A DNA stretch of 64,000 nt from Burkholderia pyrrocinia (GCF_018417535.1 NZ_CP070977.1:1860001-1924000); one strand, 5' to 3'. Numbered from the stretch's first letter, positions 1 through 9,902 are shown. Program-made: numbers and translations. The notes: generated by a model from the letters alone, not told the origin.

Positions 1-50
1 AGGATGCCGATGCCGATCGGCCAGCCGAGCCACTTGATCCACTTGGTCAT
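1..50 (-). CDS. hpnL: HpnL-like membrane protein, 5' end only
   Basis: Only the first 16 or so codons are in the window, reading MTKWIKWLGWPIGIGIL on the minus strand, so the gene continues past the left edge. The start codon overlaps the hpnK stop by four bases (ATGA, 47-50), which implies translational coupling. The N-terminus is basic and then hydrophobic, as in a membrane protein. In hopanoid clusters a membrane protein, HpnL, usually follows hpnK. The name therefore rests on position and hydrophobicity, not on any diagnostic motif. Confidence 0.5.
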   Translation of the reverse strand, partial: MTKWIKWLGWPIGIGI

Positions 51-931
51 GACGGCTGCGCTCCCGGTGCGCGCGGCGTGTGTGCGCCGCGCCGGGCCGC
101 GCGCTGGCCGAACACGTCGGCAAAACCGCCGGTCGCGACGCCCGCCGCCTTCAGCGCGGCGGCAACGCGCGGCGACAGCAGCGCATCCAGTTCGTCCACC
201 GGACGGTAGCCGGCCATCGTCGGCGTGATCGGACCGTCGCCGGCCTCGGCCGGATGGCAGTAGATCTCGCCGACACCCGGCGGCAGCATAGCGAGCGCGT
301 CGAGCAGCACGGCCTCGTCCATCGCGCCCGTGTGTTCGATCCCGACCACGTAGTCGTTGTGCGCGAGCCCCGCGCGGTCGAGCCGCGCGCGCACGAGTGC
401 GATCCACGGCTTGAGCAGCGCGGGCGCGCTCGTCTCGTACGGCAGCCGCACCGCGCGCAGCCCGTAGTCGCGGCCGATCTCGATGATCATCGACAGCACG
501 GTCGGATGCAGATGGAAATGCTTGTGCGCGTTCACGTGGTCGAGCGGCAGGCCGCTCGCCGCGAACGCGTCGAACTGCGCGCGGATCTCGCGGCGCAGTT
601 GCGCACGCACGGGCGGCAGGAAGAAGAAACGACAGCCGTCCTTCGCCATCGCGTCGCCGAACCGCCCGTCGGGGCCGACGAGCGCGGGAATGTCATGCGC
701 AGGCAGCGTGGCCGGCCCGTCCGCGAGGACGAGATGCAGGCCGACCGCGAGCGACGGCAGCCGCCGCGCGCGTTCGATCGCATCCTGCGCGGCGGGCGCG
801 CCGACCATCAGGCTCGCGGCGTTCAGCACGCCGTCGCGGTGCGCACGCTCGACCGCCGCGTTGACGCGCGGGTGCAGCCCGAAGTCGTCCGCGGTGAAGA
901 TCAGCGCCCGCGCCGCCGGCTGCGTCGTCAC
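47..931 (-). CDS. hpnK: HpnK, hopanoid-linked YdjC-type deacetylase
   Basis: A 294-residue YdjC/ChbG-family carbohydrate deacetylase. The metal-binding DDFG motif is at residues 15-18 and a second His-rich motif, HVNAHKHFHLHP, lies mid-protein. In Burkholderia cenocepacia, HpnK is known to deacetylate N-acetylglucosaminyl-bacteriohopanetetrol made by HpnI, ahead of HpnJ. The gene is three bases downstream of hpnJ and overlaps the next gene by four bases, so hpnI-hpnJ-hpnK-hpnL is probably one transcript. The cytosolic or membrane-peripheral location is inferred, since no signal peptide is visible. Length is normal for the family. Confidence 0.9.
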   Translation of the reverse strand: MTTQPAARALIFTADDFGLHPRVNAAVERAHRDGVLNAASLMVGAPAAQDAIERARRLPSLAVGLHLVLADGPATLPAHDIPALVGPDGRFGDAMAKDGCRFFFLPPVRAQLRREIRAQFDAFAASGLPLDHVNAHKHFHLHPTVLSMIIEIGRDYGLRAVRLPYETSAPALLKPWIALVRARLDRAGLAHNDYVVGIEHTGAMDEAVLLDALAMLPPGVGEIYCHPAEAGDGPITPTMAGYRPVDELDALLSPRVAAALKAAGVATGGFADVFGQRAARRGAHTPRAPGAQPS

Positions 932-934
932 GAA

Positions 935-2356
935 TCAGGCCTCGTGCGCGCGCAGGAAGCGGAAGAACTCGACACCTTCGCGCAGGCGGCGCTTCATCAT
1001 GTCCCAGCTCGTCAGCATCTCGCGGACGATCTCCCAGATCTTCGACGGACGGAAGTAGAACTGGCGATAGAACTGCTCGAGGTGGTGATAGATCTCGTCG
1101 CGCGACAGGTGCGCGTAGCCAATCGCCGCGAGCTGCACGCCTTCCTTGCTCACCAGGTTGATGGTCTTGTTCTCTTCCATCCAGCCGTTTTCCACGGCCT
1201 GCTTGTAGAGCGTCGTGCCCGGGTACGGCGCGGCGAGCGAGACCTGGATCGTGTGCGGATTGATTTCCTTCGCGTACTCGATCGTCTTCTTGATGGTTTC
1301 CTGCGTCTCGCCCGGCAGGCCGAGAATGAAGGTGCCGTGGATCTTGATGCCGAGCTTCTTGCAGTCCGCGCTGAAGCGGCGCGCGAAATCGGTGCGCACG
1401 CCCTTCTTGATGTTCACGAGGATCTGGTCGTCGCCGGATTCGAAGCCGACCAGCAGCAGGCGCAGGCCGTTTTCCTTCATGACCTTGAGCGTCTTGTACG
1501 GCACGTTGGCCTTCGCGTTGCACGACCACGTCATGCCGAGCTTGCCCAGACCGATGGCGATGGCTTCGGCACGCGGCAGGTCGTCGGTGAAGGTGTCGTC
1601 GTCGAACATCAGCTCCTTCACTTCCGGCATGTTGTCGCGGATCCACTTCGCTTCCGCGAGCACGTTCTCGACCGAGCGCGTGCGGTAGCGATGGCCGCTG
1701 ACCGTCTGCGGCCACAGGCAGAACGTGCAGCGCGACTTGCAGCCGCGGCCCGTGTAGATCGACACGTACGGGTAGTTCAGGTAGCCGATGAAGTAGTTGT
1801 CGATCTTCAGGTCGCGCTTGTAGACCGGCGCGACGAACGGCAGTTCGTCCATGTTCTCGAGGATCGGACGCGCTTCGTTGTGCTCGATCGAGCCGTCCTT
1901 CGCGCGCCAGCTCAAGCCCTTGATCTCGGGGAACGGCTTGCCTTCGGCGATTTCCTTGCAGGTGTAGTCGAATTCCTCGCGGCACACGAAGTCGATTGCC
2001 TCGCTCGCCGTGAGCGAGTTGTGCGGATCGACCATCACCTTCGCGCCCACCATGCCGACCAGCATCGACGGCTTCATCTTCTTCAGATCCTGCGCGAACA
2101 TCGCGTCGGTCGGGAACGACGGCGTGCTCGTGTGGATGATCACGAGGTCGTAGTCGTTCGCGATCTTCAGCGTTTCCTCGACCGACAGGCCGTCGGCCGG
2201 CGCATCGACGACGCGGCTGCCCGGCACGAGCGCGGCCGGCTGCGCGAGCCACGTCGGATACCAGAAGGAACGGATTTCGCGCTTCGCCTGATAGCGCGAG
2301 CCGGCTCCGCCGTCGAAGCCGTCATACGAAGGGGCCTGCAAGAACAGCGTTTTCAT
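935..2356 (-). CDS. hpnJ: HpnJ, hopanoid radical SAM protein
   Basis: A 473-residue radical SAM enzyme. The N-terminal 150 or so residues look like a cobalamin-binding Rossmann domain (VIIHTSTPSFPTD, VGMVGAKVMVDP). The radical SAM core follows, with the 4Fe-4S motif GRGCKSRCTFCLW (Cx3Cx2C). Family work assigns HpnJ to conversion of the glucosamine head group of bacteriohopanetetrol to the cyclitol ether. I chose the ATG at 2356 (MKTLFLQAP) because GGAG lies seven bases upstream; an in-frame ATG at 2377 would add seven residues. It lies between hpnI and hpnK on the same strand. Confidence 0.92.
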   Translation of the reverse strand: MKTLFLQAPSYDGFDGGAGSRYQAKREIRSFWYPTWLAQPAALVPGSRVVDAPADGLSVEETLKIANDYDLVIIHTSTPSFPTDAMFAQDLKKMKPSMLVGMVGAKVMVDPHNSLTASEAIDFVCREEFDYTCKEIAEGKPFPEIKGLSWRAKDGSIEHNEARPILENMDELPFVAPVYKRDLKIDNYFIGYLNYPYVSIYTGRGCKSRCTFCLWPQTVSGHRYRTRSVENVLAEAKWIRDNMPEVKELMFDDDTFTDDLPRAEAIAIGLGKLGMTWSCNAKANVPYKTLKVMKENGLRLLLVGFESGDDQILVNIKKGVRTDFARRFSADCKKLGIKIHGTFILGLPGETQETIKKTIEYAKEINPHTIQVSLAAPYPGTTLYKQAVENGWMEENKTINLVSKEGVQLAAIGYAHLSRDEIYHHLEQFYRQFYFRPSKIWEIVREMLTSWDMMKRRLREGVEFFRFLRAHEA

Positions 2357-2510
2357 GAATGCTCCGGTAGCCTGCATAGTTCGTTTCGATTCAACGATTC
2401 AGTCAAAAAACCGCGGGCCGCCCTGCCGGCGCCCGCCTCTCTGTCATGTCGCGTCGCGCGGCTTCGCCGCGCAGCGCGTGGCCCTCGGGCCGGGTTGTCC
2501 GGGCGCGGCC

Positions 2511-3686
2511 CTAGCGGCCGTCTGCCCCTTCCACGGCCGCCGTCGCGCGTTCGCCGCCGACGACCGTCATTCTTGCGCCGCGCCACACGACGTGCGTGCC
2601 GAACGCGGCCGCGAGCCACTCGAGCGCGAGCAGCGTGTCGCGCACCGCGACGAGCGGCAGGTCGCGCCAGAACGCGCGCCAGCCGTCCTCGCCGCGCGCG
2701 TGCAGCACGAGCCGCCCGAATGCGCCGACGGCGGCCGCGGAACCGGCCAGCGTACCCGCAAACGTCCCGTCGAGACGCAGCGCGAGCGTCGCACCGATCG
2801 CGAGCCACGGCGCGGTAAACGTGATGAACAGGAACGCGAAGCCGGCCGGGTTCAGCGACCGGATCGTACGCAGCCAGCGTGTCTCGCGGTGCCACAGCGG
2901 CCCGAACGACGGCTCGATCACGTCGGTCGCAACCTCGACCTCCGACAGCACGGTGCGCCGCCCGAGGCGGCGCGGCAACTCGGCAAGCCAGAAATCGTCG
3001 GCCAGCTCGTCCTTCAGCGCGAACAAGCCGCCGATCCGGTCGAGCGTGTCGCGCGTCAGCGCGAGCGTCGCGCCGAAGCCGAAACGGCTCGAGCGGCCGA
3101 GGTGCGTGATCCGCACCGACGGCGCGAACCATGCATCGACGAACTGCGCGCCGATCCGCGTCCAGAACCCGCCGACGCTGCGCGCATGATACAGGCACGT
3201 GACGACACCGACCGACGCATCGGCGAGCGGCGCCGTCACGCGCTCCAGATAGTCAGGCTTCACCGCGATATCGCTGTCCGCGATCACGATGCGATCGTAT
3301 CTCGCGCGCTCGGCGAGATTGATCAGGTTGCTGACCTTCAGGTTCTTGCCGTGCACGCGCGCGTCGATCACGAGCGTGATGTCGCACTCCGGATAGGCAG
3401 CGCGCAGCCGCGCGACGACGGCCACCGCCGGGTCGGCCGCCGACGCGACGCCGAACAGCACTTCATGGCGCGGATGGCGCTGCTCGCAGAAGGTCGCGAG
3501 GTTTTCGTACAGGTGCGGCTCCGCGCCGCACAGCGGCTTGAGCACGCTGACCGGCTCGAAGCCGTCGCGCGCGGCCGTGCGCGGCGTGCGCGGCCGCGGC
3601 GCAAAGGCGGCGACGAGCGCATAGCCGGCCGCGGCCAGCGTGAACACGATCAGGAGCCAGTCGAGCAGCGTGGCGGTTGGCGTCAT
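2511..3686 (-). CDS. hpnI: HpnI, hopanoid glycosyltransferase (GT2)
   Basis: A 391-residue family-2 glycosyltransferase related to ceramide glucosyltransferases. An N-terminal membrane segment (residues about 6-27) precedes the catalytic domain. Visible motifs are VLKPLCG, the metal-binding ADSDIAV, LADDFWLAEL and the RETRW (Q/RxxRW) motif, followed by two or more C-terminal membrane segments. HpnI is known to add N-acetylglucosamine to bacteriohopanetetrol. The start at 3686 has GGGAGGCG just upstream; the open frame extends to 4037 but that extension has no membrane-protein character. A 154-bp gap separates it from hpnJ, in which I see no feature. Confidence 0.88.
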   Translation of the reverse strand: MTPTATLLDWLLIVFTLAAAGYALVAAFAPRPRTPRTAARDGFEPVSVLKPLCGAEPHLYENLATFCEQRHPRHEVLFGVASAADPAVAVVARLRAAYPECDITLVIDARVHGKNLKVSNLINLAERARYDRIVIADSDIAVKPDYLERVTAPLADASVGVVTCLYHARSVGGFWTRIGAQFVDAWFAPSVRITHLGRSSRFGFGATLALTRDTLDRIGGLFALKDELADDFWLAELPRRLGRRTVLSEVEVATDVIEPSFGPLWHRETRWLRTIRSLNPAGFAFLFITFTAPWLAIGATLALRLDGTFAGTLAGSAAAVGAFGRLVLHARGEDGWRAFWRDLPLVAVRDTLLALEWLAAAFGTHVVWRGARMTVVGGERATAAVEGADGR

Positions 3687-4324
3687 GCGCAACGCCTCCC
3701 GGCGACCTGAACGCCGCGGCGAACGCTTGCGCGTGATTGAGCGTGATGCGGTATTCGGACAGCGACGAACGCGGGCACGACCCGACTCCTTGTTCCAGCA
3801 GCGTCTGTGTATAGGGGAAGCACGACCCGTTTTCGGGTCTTGCCATGCCCGGCTTCGCGTGGCGCATCTCCGCGCGACGCCCGGACGGGATGCGGGAAGA
3901 CTCGAATAGCGACCATCGGCACAACATGGGCAGGCGCCGGATTTTAGCAGCCCGCGGCACCCCGCGCTCGGCGCTACGAGAAACGGACTGGTGCAATTCC
4001 GGCAAAGCTGCGCAGCCGGAGAACCATTTGGGCGCAATCGCGTTCACGTTAGCGTAAGCGGTTTGCAGGCGTATTGCAGTCTTGAAAATCAAACGTTTCG
4101 TGCAAATTTGTAGGTCGATGCGGATTCACATCCAATCGCGGTAAAGATTGGTAATTAATCAGCGATTAGATTGATTTTCGCAACAATCACCGAATTCGAC
4201 CCTGCATCCCTGTCACGCGCATGGGTATCGGTGCGCCCCCAGCACGTTCCGGAACCCTTTGGCAAAATCCTTGGCATTTGTTGCGTAAGCGCATCACCGC
4301 GCGCCCCCTTTCGAAGGCCACCCG
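3687..4324. other. Divergent intergenic region, hpnI / LLM gene
   Basis: This 638-bp gap between divergent genes holds no convincing reading frame. The 3700-4030 part keeps the background GC content. Positions 4060-4200 are much richer in A+T and probably carry the promoters. That part contains a CCAATC...GATTGG inverted repeat (4132-4151) followed by several GATT/AATC half-sites up to about 4190. No RNA gene is recognised. Confidence 0.6.
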
Positions 4325-5323
4325 ATGACTCCGTTTTCCGTACTCGATCTCGCCCCCATTCCGGCCGGCGCCGACGCCTCGCAGGCTTTCCGCAACACCG
4401 TCGATCTCGCGCAGCACGCGGAACGCTGGGGCTACCAACGCTACTGGCTCGCCGAGCATCACAACATGCCCGGCATCGCGAGCGCGGCGACCGCCGTCGT
4501 GATCGGCCATGTCGCGGGCGCCACGCAGACGATCCGCGTCGGCTCGGGCGGCATCATGCTGCCGAACCATGCGCCGCTCGTGATCGCCGAGCAGTTCGGC
4601 ACACTCGCGTCGCTGTATCCGGGGCGCATCGACCTCGGCCTCGGCCGCGCGCCAGGCACCGACCAGACGACGTCGCGCGCGCTGCGCCGCGACCTGATCG
4701 GCAGCGCCGACTCGTTTCCGGACGACGTCGCCGAGCTGATGCGCTACTTCGCGGAGCCGGTGCCCGGCCAGCGCGTGCGCGCGGTGCCCGGCGCGGGGCT
4801 CGACGTGCCCGTGTGGCTGCTCGGTTCGAGTTTGTTCAGCGCGCAGCTCGCCGCGATGCTCGGGCTGCCGTTCGCGTTCGCGTCGCACTTCGCGCCGGAC
4901 TACCTGATGCGCGCGCTCGAGATCTACCGCGCGCAGTACCGGCCGTCAGCTGCATGGCCGAAGCCGCACGCGATGGTCGGCGTCAACGTGTTCGCGGCCG
5001 ACACCGACGACGAAGCGCGGCGCCTGTTCACGTCGCTGCAGCAGCAGTTCATCAACCTGCGGCGCGGCACGCCGGGCAAGCTGCCGCCGCCCGTCGACGC
5101 GCTCGAGGCGAACGAGCTCGAACTCGCGAACGTCGCGCATTCGCTGTCGTTCGCGGCGGTCGGCTCGCGCGACACGGTGCGCGACAAGCTGCGCGACCGC
5201 ATCGCGCAGACGGGGGCGGACGAATTGATCATCACCGCGCAAATCTACGATCATGCCGCGCGGCTGCACTCGTTCGAACTGACCGCGCAGATCCGCGACG
5301 AACTCGCGAACGAAGCGCGCTGA
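4325..5323 (+). CDS. LLM-class flavin-dependent monooxygenase
   Basis: A 332-residue luciferase-like monooxygenase-fold protein of the YhbW type. Typical family segments are [15 protein letters not shown] near residue 39, [14 protein letters not shown] near 77, and [13 protein letters not shown] near 100. Members use reduced FMN, usually supplied by a separate reductase, and most single-domain members have no proven substrate. No signal peptide is present, so it should be cytosolic. It is monocistronic and convergent with the hydrolase at 5360, 36 bp away. The AT-rich region upstream probably contains its promoter. Confidence 0.85.
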   Translation: MTPFSVLDLAPIPAGADASQAFRNTVDLAQHAERWGYQRYWLAEHHNMPGIASAATAVVIGHVAGATQTIRVGSGGIMLPNHAPLVIAEQFGTLASLYPGRIDLGLGRAPGTDQTTSRALRRDLIGSADSFPDDVAELMRYFAEPVPGQRVRAVPGAGLDVPVWLLGSSLFSAQLAAMLGLPFAFASHFAPDYLMRALEIYRAQYRPSAAWPKPHAMVGVNVFAADTDDEARRLFTSLQQQFINLRRGTPGKLPPPVDALEANELELANVAHSLSFAAVGSRDTVRDKLRDRIAQTGADELIITAQIYDHAARLHSFELTAQIRDELANEAR

Positions 5324-5359
5324 CGGCACGAGCGCGCATCGTCGGCGGCCCGCCCACCA

Positions 5360-6421
5360 TCACTGCGGGTGCGCGGCCGCCAGCCCGTCGAGCAGCGCCT
5401 TGTGGAACGCGTCCGGATCCTGGATCTGCGGCGCGTGCCCGAGCGCCGGGAATTCGACGAGCTGCGCGCCGGGAATCGCCGCCTGCGTGCGCTTCGCGAG
5501 TTCCGGATAGTGGCCGAGCTTCGCGTGCACGTCGGGCGGCGCGACGTCCTTGCCGATCGCGGTCGTGTCCTTGTCGCCGATCATGAGCAGCGTCGGCACG
5601 CGGATCGCGCCGAGTTCGTAGACCACCGGCTGCGTGAGGATCATGTCGTAGATCAGCGCGGAGTTCCACGCGACCGCGTCGCGACCGGCGCCGCGGTACA
5701 TCCCGGCGAGCATCTGCACCCAGCGCTCGTACGACGACGACCACTTGCCCGCGTAGTACGTGCTCTGCTCGTAGCGGCGGATGCCTTCGGCCGTCGTCTT
5801 CAGCTCGCGCGCATACCAGTAGTCGACCGACAGCGGCGGCACGCCGAGCGCCTTCCAGTCTTCGAGGCCGATCGGGTTCACGAGCACGAGCTGGTCGGTC
5901 GCCTTCGGGTACATCAGCGCGTAGCGCATCGCGAGCATCCCGCCCGTCGAGTGGCCGACGATCGTCGCCGATTTCACGCCGATCGATTCGAGCAGCGCGT
6001 GCGTGTTGCGCGCGAGCTGCTGGAAGCTGTACTGGTAGCGATCGGGTTTCGACGACTTGCAGAAGCCGATCTGGTCCGGCGCGATCACGCGATAGCCAGC
6101 GCGGCTCAGCACGCCGATCGTGTCTTCCCAGGTCCCCGCGCAGAAGTTCTTCCCGTGCAGCAGCACGACGGTGCGGCCGTTCGGGTGCACCGGCTGCACG
6201 TCCATGTACACCATCTCGAGGGTTTCGCGCTGCGACACGAACGCGTAGCGGTGCTCGGGTTCCGGGTACGCAAAGCCCTCCAGGCGCGGGCCGTACACCG
6301 GCCCGTCGTTGCCGGCGGGCACCGGGGCGGCTTCGGCGGCGGAAGTCGCGCACGCGAAGGCAACGCCCGCGCCGAACAGGGCGGCGCGCGCGACGGACAA
6401 CATCTTGCAAATCGGCAGCAT
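5360..6421 (-). CDS. Exported alpha/beta hydrolase
   Basis: A 353-residue alpha/beta hydrolase with an N-terminal signal peptide (hydrophobic run ending ACATSAAEA, about residue 32). The nucleophile elbow is GHSTGG, the acid is probably the Asp in MIGDKDTT, and the catalytic His is in FPALGHAPQ. The oxyanion HG motif is [10 protein letters not shown]. It is likely a periplasmic esterase or lipase-like enzyme of unknown substrate. The start at 6421 (MLPICKML) is chosen because it begins the signal peptide, but no strong ribosome site is seen; 6403 is an alternative. pdxY is divergent upstream. Confidence 0.82.
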   Translation of the reverse strand: MLPICKMLSVARAALFGAGVAFACATSAAEAAPVPAGNDGPVYGPRLEGFAYPEPEHRYAFVSQRETLEMVYMDVQPVHPNGRTVVLLHGKNFCAGTWEDTIGVLSRAGYRVIAPDQIGFCKSSKPDRYQYSFQQLARNTHALLESIGVKSATIVGHSTGGMLAMRYALMYPKATDQLVLVNPIGLEDWKALGVPPLSVDYWYARELKTTAEGIRRYEQSTYYAGKWSSSYERWVQMLAGMYRGAGRDAVAWNSALIYDMILTQPVVYELGAIRVPTLLMIGDKDTTAIGKDVAPPDVHAKLGHYPELAKRTQAAIPGAQLVEFPALGHAPQIQDPDAFHKALLDGLAAAHPQ

Positions 6422-6593
6422 GGCGATCACGGTGATTGGAAACGCATGCGGGCAGCCGGACGGCGCCGCGCCCCGCGATTCTACGCGGTCGGCTGACGAC
6501 GGCGCACAACACTCCGGGGCCACGCGACTTCCGCGCCCGCGACGAACTCGGGTATCGTGTGACGTGACCCTGAAACGCGTGCAGGCGATTCCC

Positions 6594-7454
6594 ATGAAAA
6601 ACGTCCTCAGCATTCAGTCGCACGTCATCTACGGCCATGCCGGCAACAGTGCGGCCGTATTCCCGATGCAGCGCCTCGGCGTCAACGTCTGGCCGCTCAA
6701 TACCGTCCAGCTGTCGAATCACATGCAGTACGGCCACTGGGCCGGTAGCGCGATCGATGCCGCGAAGATGGAGCAGCTCGTCGACGGGATCGCCGCGATC
6801 GGCGCGCTCAAGCGCTGCGACGCCGTGCTGTCCGGCTTCCTCGGGTCGCCGCCGCAGGCGCGCGCGGCAGTCGAGATCGTGCGCACGGTGAAGGCGATGA
6901 ATCCCGGCGCGTGGTACTTCTGCGATCCGGCGATGGGCCAGACGGGCGGTATCCGGCCGGAGCCCGGCGTCGAGGAATTCATCGTCCAGGAGATGCCCGC
7001 GCTCGCGGACGGCATGTCGCCGAACCACACCGAACTGCAGAAACTCGTCGGGCGGCGCATCGAAACCGTCGCCGAAGCCGTCGACGCGTGCCGCGCGCTG
7101 ATCCGCCGCGGCCCGCAGATCATCCTCGTCAAGCACCTGCACGACCGCAACAGCCCGGCCGACCGCTTCAACATGCTCGCCGTCACCGAAACCGAAGCGT
7201 GGATCGGCCAGCGCCCGCTGTATGCGTTTCCGCGCCATCCGGTCGGCGTCGGCGACCTGACCAGCGCGGTCTTCGTCGCGCGCCGGCTGCGCGGCGACTC
7301 CGTGCGCGCCGCGTTCGAGCACACGCTCGCGGCCGTGCACGCGGTCGTGAAGGCCACCTACGATGCGCGCCGCTACGAGCTCGAACTCGTCGCCGCGCAG
7401 GACGAGATCGCACGCCCGAGCGAATGGTTCGGCGCGTGGGTGACGGACGCCTGA
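6594..7454 (+). CDS. pdxY: Pyridoxal kinase PdxY
   Basis: A 286-residue ribokinase-fold kinase that phosphorylates pyridoxal to pyridoxal 5'-phosphate in the B6 salvage pathway. The N-terminus [20 protein letters not shown] is diagnostic, and further family segments are [22 protein letters not shown] and the phosphate-binding [10 protein letters not shown] near the C-terminus. Length equals the E. coli enzyme. The reading frame is open further upstream, but the ATG at 6594 starts exactly at the conserved first strand. It stands alone, divergent from the hydrolase gene. pdxJ, for de novo B6 synthesis, is also in this window at 38272. Confidence 0.95.
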   Translation: MKNVLSIQSHVIYGHAGNSAAVFPMQRLGVNVWPLNTVQLSNHMQYGHWAGSAIDAAKMEQLVDGIAAIGALKRCDAVLSGFLGSPPQARAAVEIVRTVKAMNPGAWYFCDPAMGQTGGIRPEPGVEEFIVQEMPALADGMSPNHTELQKLVGRRIETVAEAVDACRALIRRGPQIILVKHLHDRNSPADRFNMLAVTETEAWIGQRPLYAFPRHPVGVGDLTSAVFVARRLRGDSVRAAFEHTLAAVHAVVKATYDARRYELELVAAQDEIARPSEWFGAWVTDA

Positions 7455-7501
7455 CGCGCCCGCACCGCCCCCCGCTTCACCGGCGCGCATGCGCGCCGCC
7501 C

Positions 7502-7541
7502 TGCTTTCCTGCTTTCCTGCTTTCCTGCTTTCCTGCTTTCC
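7502..7541. repeat. Five perfect copies of octamer TGCTTTCC
   Basis: Five exact head-to-tail copies of an 8-bp unit lie in the 290-bp gap between pdxY and the phospholipase C gene, 47 bp after the pdxY stop and 203 bp before the next start. The tract is pyrimidine-only on the plus strand except for one G per unit. Such tracts can change copy number by slippage. It is too far upstream to alter the phospholipase reading frame. Confidence 0.97.
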
Positions 7542-7744
7542 ATGCTGCGTCATGACCACCGGCGATACGCGTTCCGATGCCGGTCCGATTCACGTGCAAA
7601 CGTTTCCGGACTTCACATGAATGACACCGATTCCTCGCTATGCTCGCGACGGCACGAACTGGCGCAGCCGCATCCTGCGACCCGGGCGCGCCCTTCCCGT
7701 AGGTCCTGCCAATCGGCTCCCCCCTTTATCACACGATAACGACC

Positions 7745-9889
7745 ATGACCCGATCGAACCGTCGTGACTTCCTGCGCGTCGCCGCCGGCACCGCCGGCGC
7801 CGCCGCGCTGAACCTCTTTCCGCCCGTGATCCGCGATGCGCTTGCGATTCCCGCGAACCGCCGCACCGGCACGATCCGCGACATCGAACACATCGTGATC
7901 CTGATGCAGGAGAACCGCTCGTTCGACCATTACTTCGGCACGATGCGCGGTGTCCGCGGCTTCGGCGACCCGCGCGCGCTGCGTCTCGCGAACGGCAAGT
8001 CGGTGTTCCACCAGCCGGTCGGCCCGGCCGAGCTGCTGCCGTTCCACCCGGGTGCGGACAAGCTCGGCCTGCAGTTCCTGCAGGACCTGCCGCACGGCTG
8101 GCAGGACATGCACGCCGCGTGGAACAAGGGCCGCTACGACCAGTGGGTGCCGAACAAGGGCACCACGACGATGGCGTACCTGAAGCGCGACGACATCCCG
8201 TTCCACTACCAGCTCGCCGACGCGTTCACGATCTGCGACGCGTACCACTGCGCGATCCCGAGCTCGACCGACCCGAACCGCTATTACATGTGGACGGGCT
8301 ACGTCGGCAACGACGGCACGGGCGGCGGCCCGGTGCTCGGCAACGAGGAAAAGGGCTACGGCTGGACCACCTATCCGGAAGTGCTCGAACAGGCCGGCGT
8401 GTCGTGGAAGATCTACCAGGATGTCGGCACGGGGCTCGACGCAAACGGCTCGTGGGGCTGGACGCAAAACCCGTACATCGGCAACTACGGCGACAACGCG
8501 CTGCTCTACTTCAACCAGTACCGCACCGCGCTGCCCGGCACGCCGCTGTACGACAAGGCGCGCACCGGCACCAACATCAGCGCGGGCGGCACGCTGTTCG
8601 ACGTGCTGCAGCAGGACGTGAAGAACGGCACGCTGCCGCAGGTGTCGTGGATCTGCGCGCCGGAAGCGTATTCCGAGCACCCGAACTGGCCCGCGAACTA
8701 CGGCGCGTGGTACATCGAGCAGGTGCTGCAGGCACTCGTGTCGAATCCCGACGTGTGGAGCAAGACCGCGCTGTTCATCACGTACGACGAGAACGACGGC
8801 TTCTTCGACCACGTGCCGCCGCCGTTCGCGCCTCAGTCGCGCGACAACGGGCTGTCGACGGTCGCGACGACCAACGAGGTGTTCGCCGGCGACGCGTCGC
8901 ACATGGCCGGCCCGTACGGGCTCGGGCCGCGCGTGCCGATGCTCGTGGTGTCGCCGTGGACGAAGGGCGGCTGGGTCTGCTCGCAGACCTTCGATCACAC
9001 GTCGCTGCTGCAATTCATCGAGGCGCGGTTCGGCGCGCAGTATCCGGTCACGGCGGCGAACGTGTCGCCGTGGCGCCGCACGGTGTGCGGCAACCTGACG
9101 TCCGCGTTCGACTTCTCGACACCCGACGCAAGCTGGCCGCAGCTCCCGGACACGACCGGCTACGCGCCGCCCGACCGCAATCGTCACCCCGACTACATCC
9201 CGGTGCCGCCGGTCGTCCAGCATCTGCCGAAGCAGGAGCACGGCCTGCGTCCGGCGCGCGCGCTGCCGTACGAACTGTTCGTGCACGGGCGGATCGACAA
9301 CGCGAGCGGCCAGTTCCGGCTGACCTTCGCGAACACCGGCACCGCGGGCGCGGCGTTCCAGGTCCAGGCGCGCAACCGCGTCGACGGCCCGTGGACCTAC
9401 ACGGTCGACGCCGGCAAGCGGCTCACCGACACGTGGAGCCCCGCGCCGTCGCTCGGCCTGTACGACCTCGACGTGTACGGCCCGAACGGCTTCTACTGCC
9501 ACTTCCGCAGCCCTGCCGCGTCGGCGGTCGGCCCCGCGAGCGTCAACCCCGAGGTGATCTACGGCTACGACGTCGCGAACGGCAACATCACGCTGCGCCT
9601 GATGAACCGCGGCCACCGCACGGTACGGCTCACGGTGACGAACGCGTACGGCCACGGCCACGCGCGCGAGTTCGATCTCAAGCCCGGTACGCACGTCGAC
9701 GACTACTGGGACCTGCGCGGCAGCCACGGCTGGTACGACCTGACCGTCAGCGACGGCAAGCCGCTCGGCTTCCAGCGTCGCTTTGCCGGCCACGTCGAGA
9801 CGGGCCGCCCGAGCGCCAGCGATCCGCTGATCCGCACGACCGCGTCGCACGACGACGCGCAAGCCACATCGGACGCCCTGTCCGACTGA
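7745..9889 (+). CDS. plcN: Tat-exported phosphocholine-specific phospholipase C
   Basis: A 714-residue member of the PlcN/PlcH (acid-phosphatase superfamily) phospholipases C, which hydrolyse phosphatidylcholine-type lipids outside the cell or in the periplasm. It starts with a twin-arginine signal (SNRRDFLRVAAG) and continues with HIVILMQENRSFDHYFGTMRG near residue 45, a family hallmark. The core (to about residue 480) includes FITYDENDGFFDHVPPP and SPWTKGGWV. The last 200 or so residues form two repeated beta domains (LPYELFVHGRIDN..., PEVIYGYDVANGNI...). Burkholderia carry several such paralogs, so the exact symbol is uncertain. It appears monocistronic. Confidence 0.9.
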   Translation: MTRSNRRDFLRVAAGTAGAAALNLFPPVIRDALAIPANRRTGTIRDIEHIVILMQENRSFDHYFGTMRGVRGFGDPRALRLANGKSVFHQPVGPAELLPFHPGADKLGLQFLQDLPHGWQDMHAAWNKGRYDQWVPNKGTTTMAYLKRDDIPFHYQLADAFTICDAYHCAIPSSTDPNRYYMWTGYVGNDGTGGGPVLGNEEKGYGWTTYPEVLEQAGVSWKIYQDVGTGLDANGSWGWTQNPYIGNYGDNALLYFNQYRTALPGTPLYDKARTGTNISAGGTLFDVLQQDVKNGTLPQVSWICAPEAYSEHPNWPANYGAWYIEQVLQALVSNPDVWSKTALFITYDENDGFFDHVPPPFAPQSRDNGLSTVATTNEVFAGDASHMAGPYGLGPRVPMLVVSPWTKGGWVCSQTFDHTSLLQFIEARFGAQYPVTAANVSPWRRTVCGNLTSAFDFSTPDASWPQLPDTTGYAPPDRNRHPDYIPVPPVVQHLPKQEHGLRPARALPYELFVHGRIDNASGQFRLTFANTGTAGAAFQVQARNRVDGPWTYTVDAGKRLTDTWSPAPSLGLYDLDVYGPNGFYCHFRSPAASAVGPASVNPEVIYGYDVANGNITLRLMNRGHRTVRLTVTNAYGHGHAREFDLKPGTHVDDYWDLRGSHGWYDLTVSDGKPLGFQRRFAGHVETGRPSASDPLIRTTASHDDAQATSDALSD

Positions 9890-9902
9890 CGGCGCCCCAC
9901 GC

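Noticed and set aside
80..2818. 912-residue open frame on the plus strand
   Set aside because: It runs antisense across hpnK and hpnJ, has the Arg/Ala/His-rich composition of a GC-driven shadow frame, and contains no recognisable domain.
5232..7559. 775-residue minus-strand frame across pdxY and the hydrolase
   Set aside because: Shadow frame in high-GC DNA; both real genes in other frames have complete family motifs.
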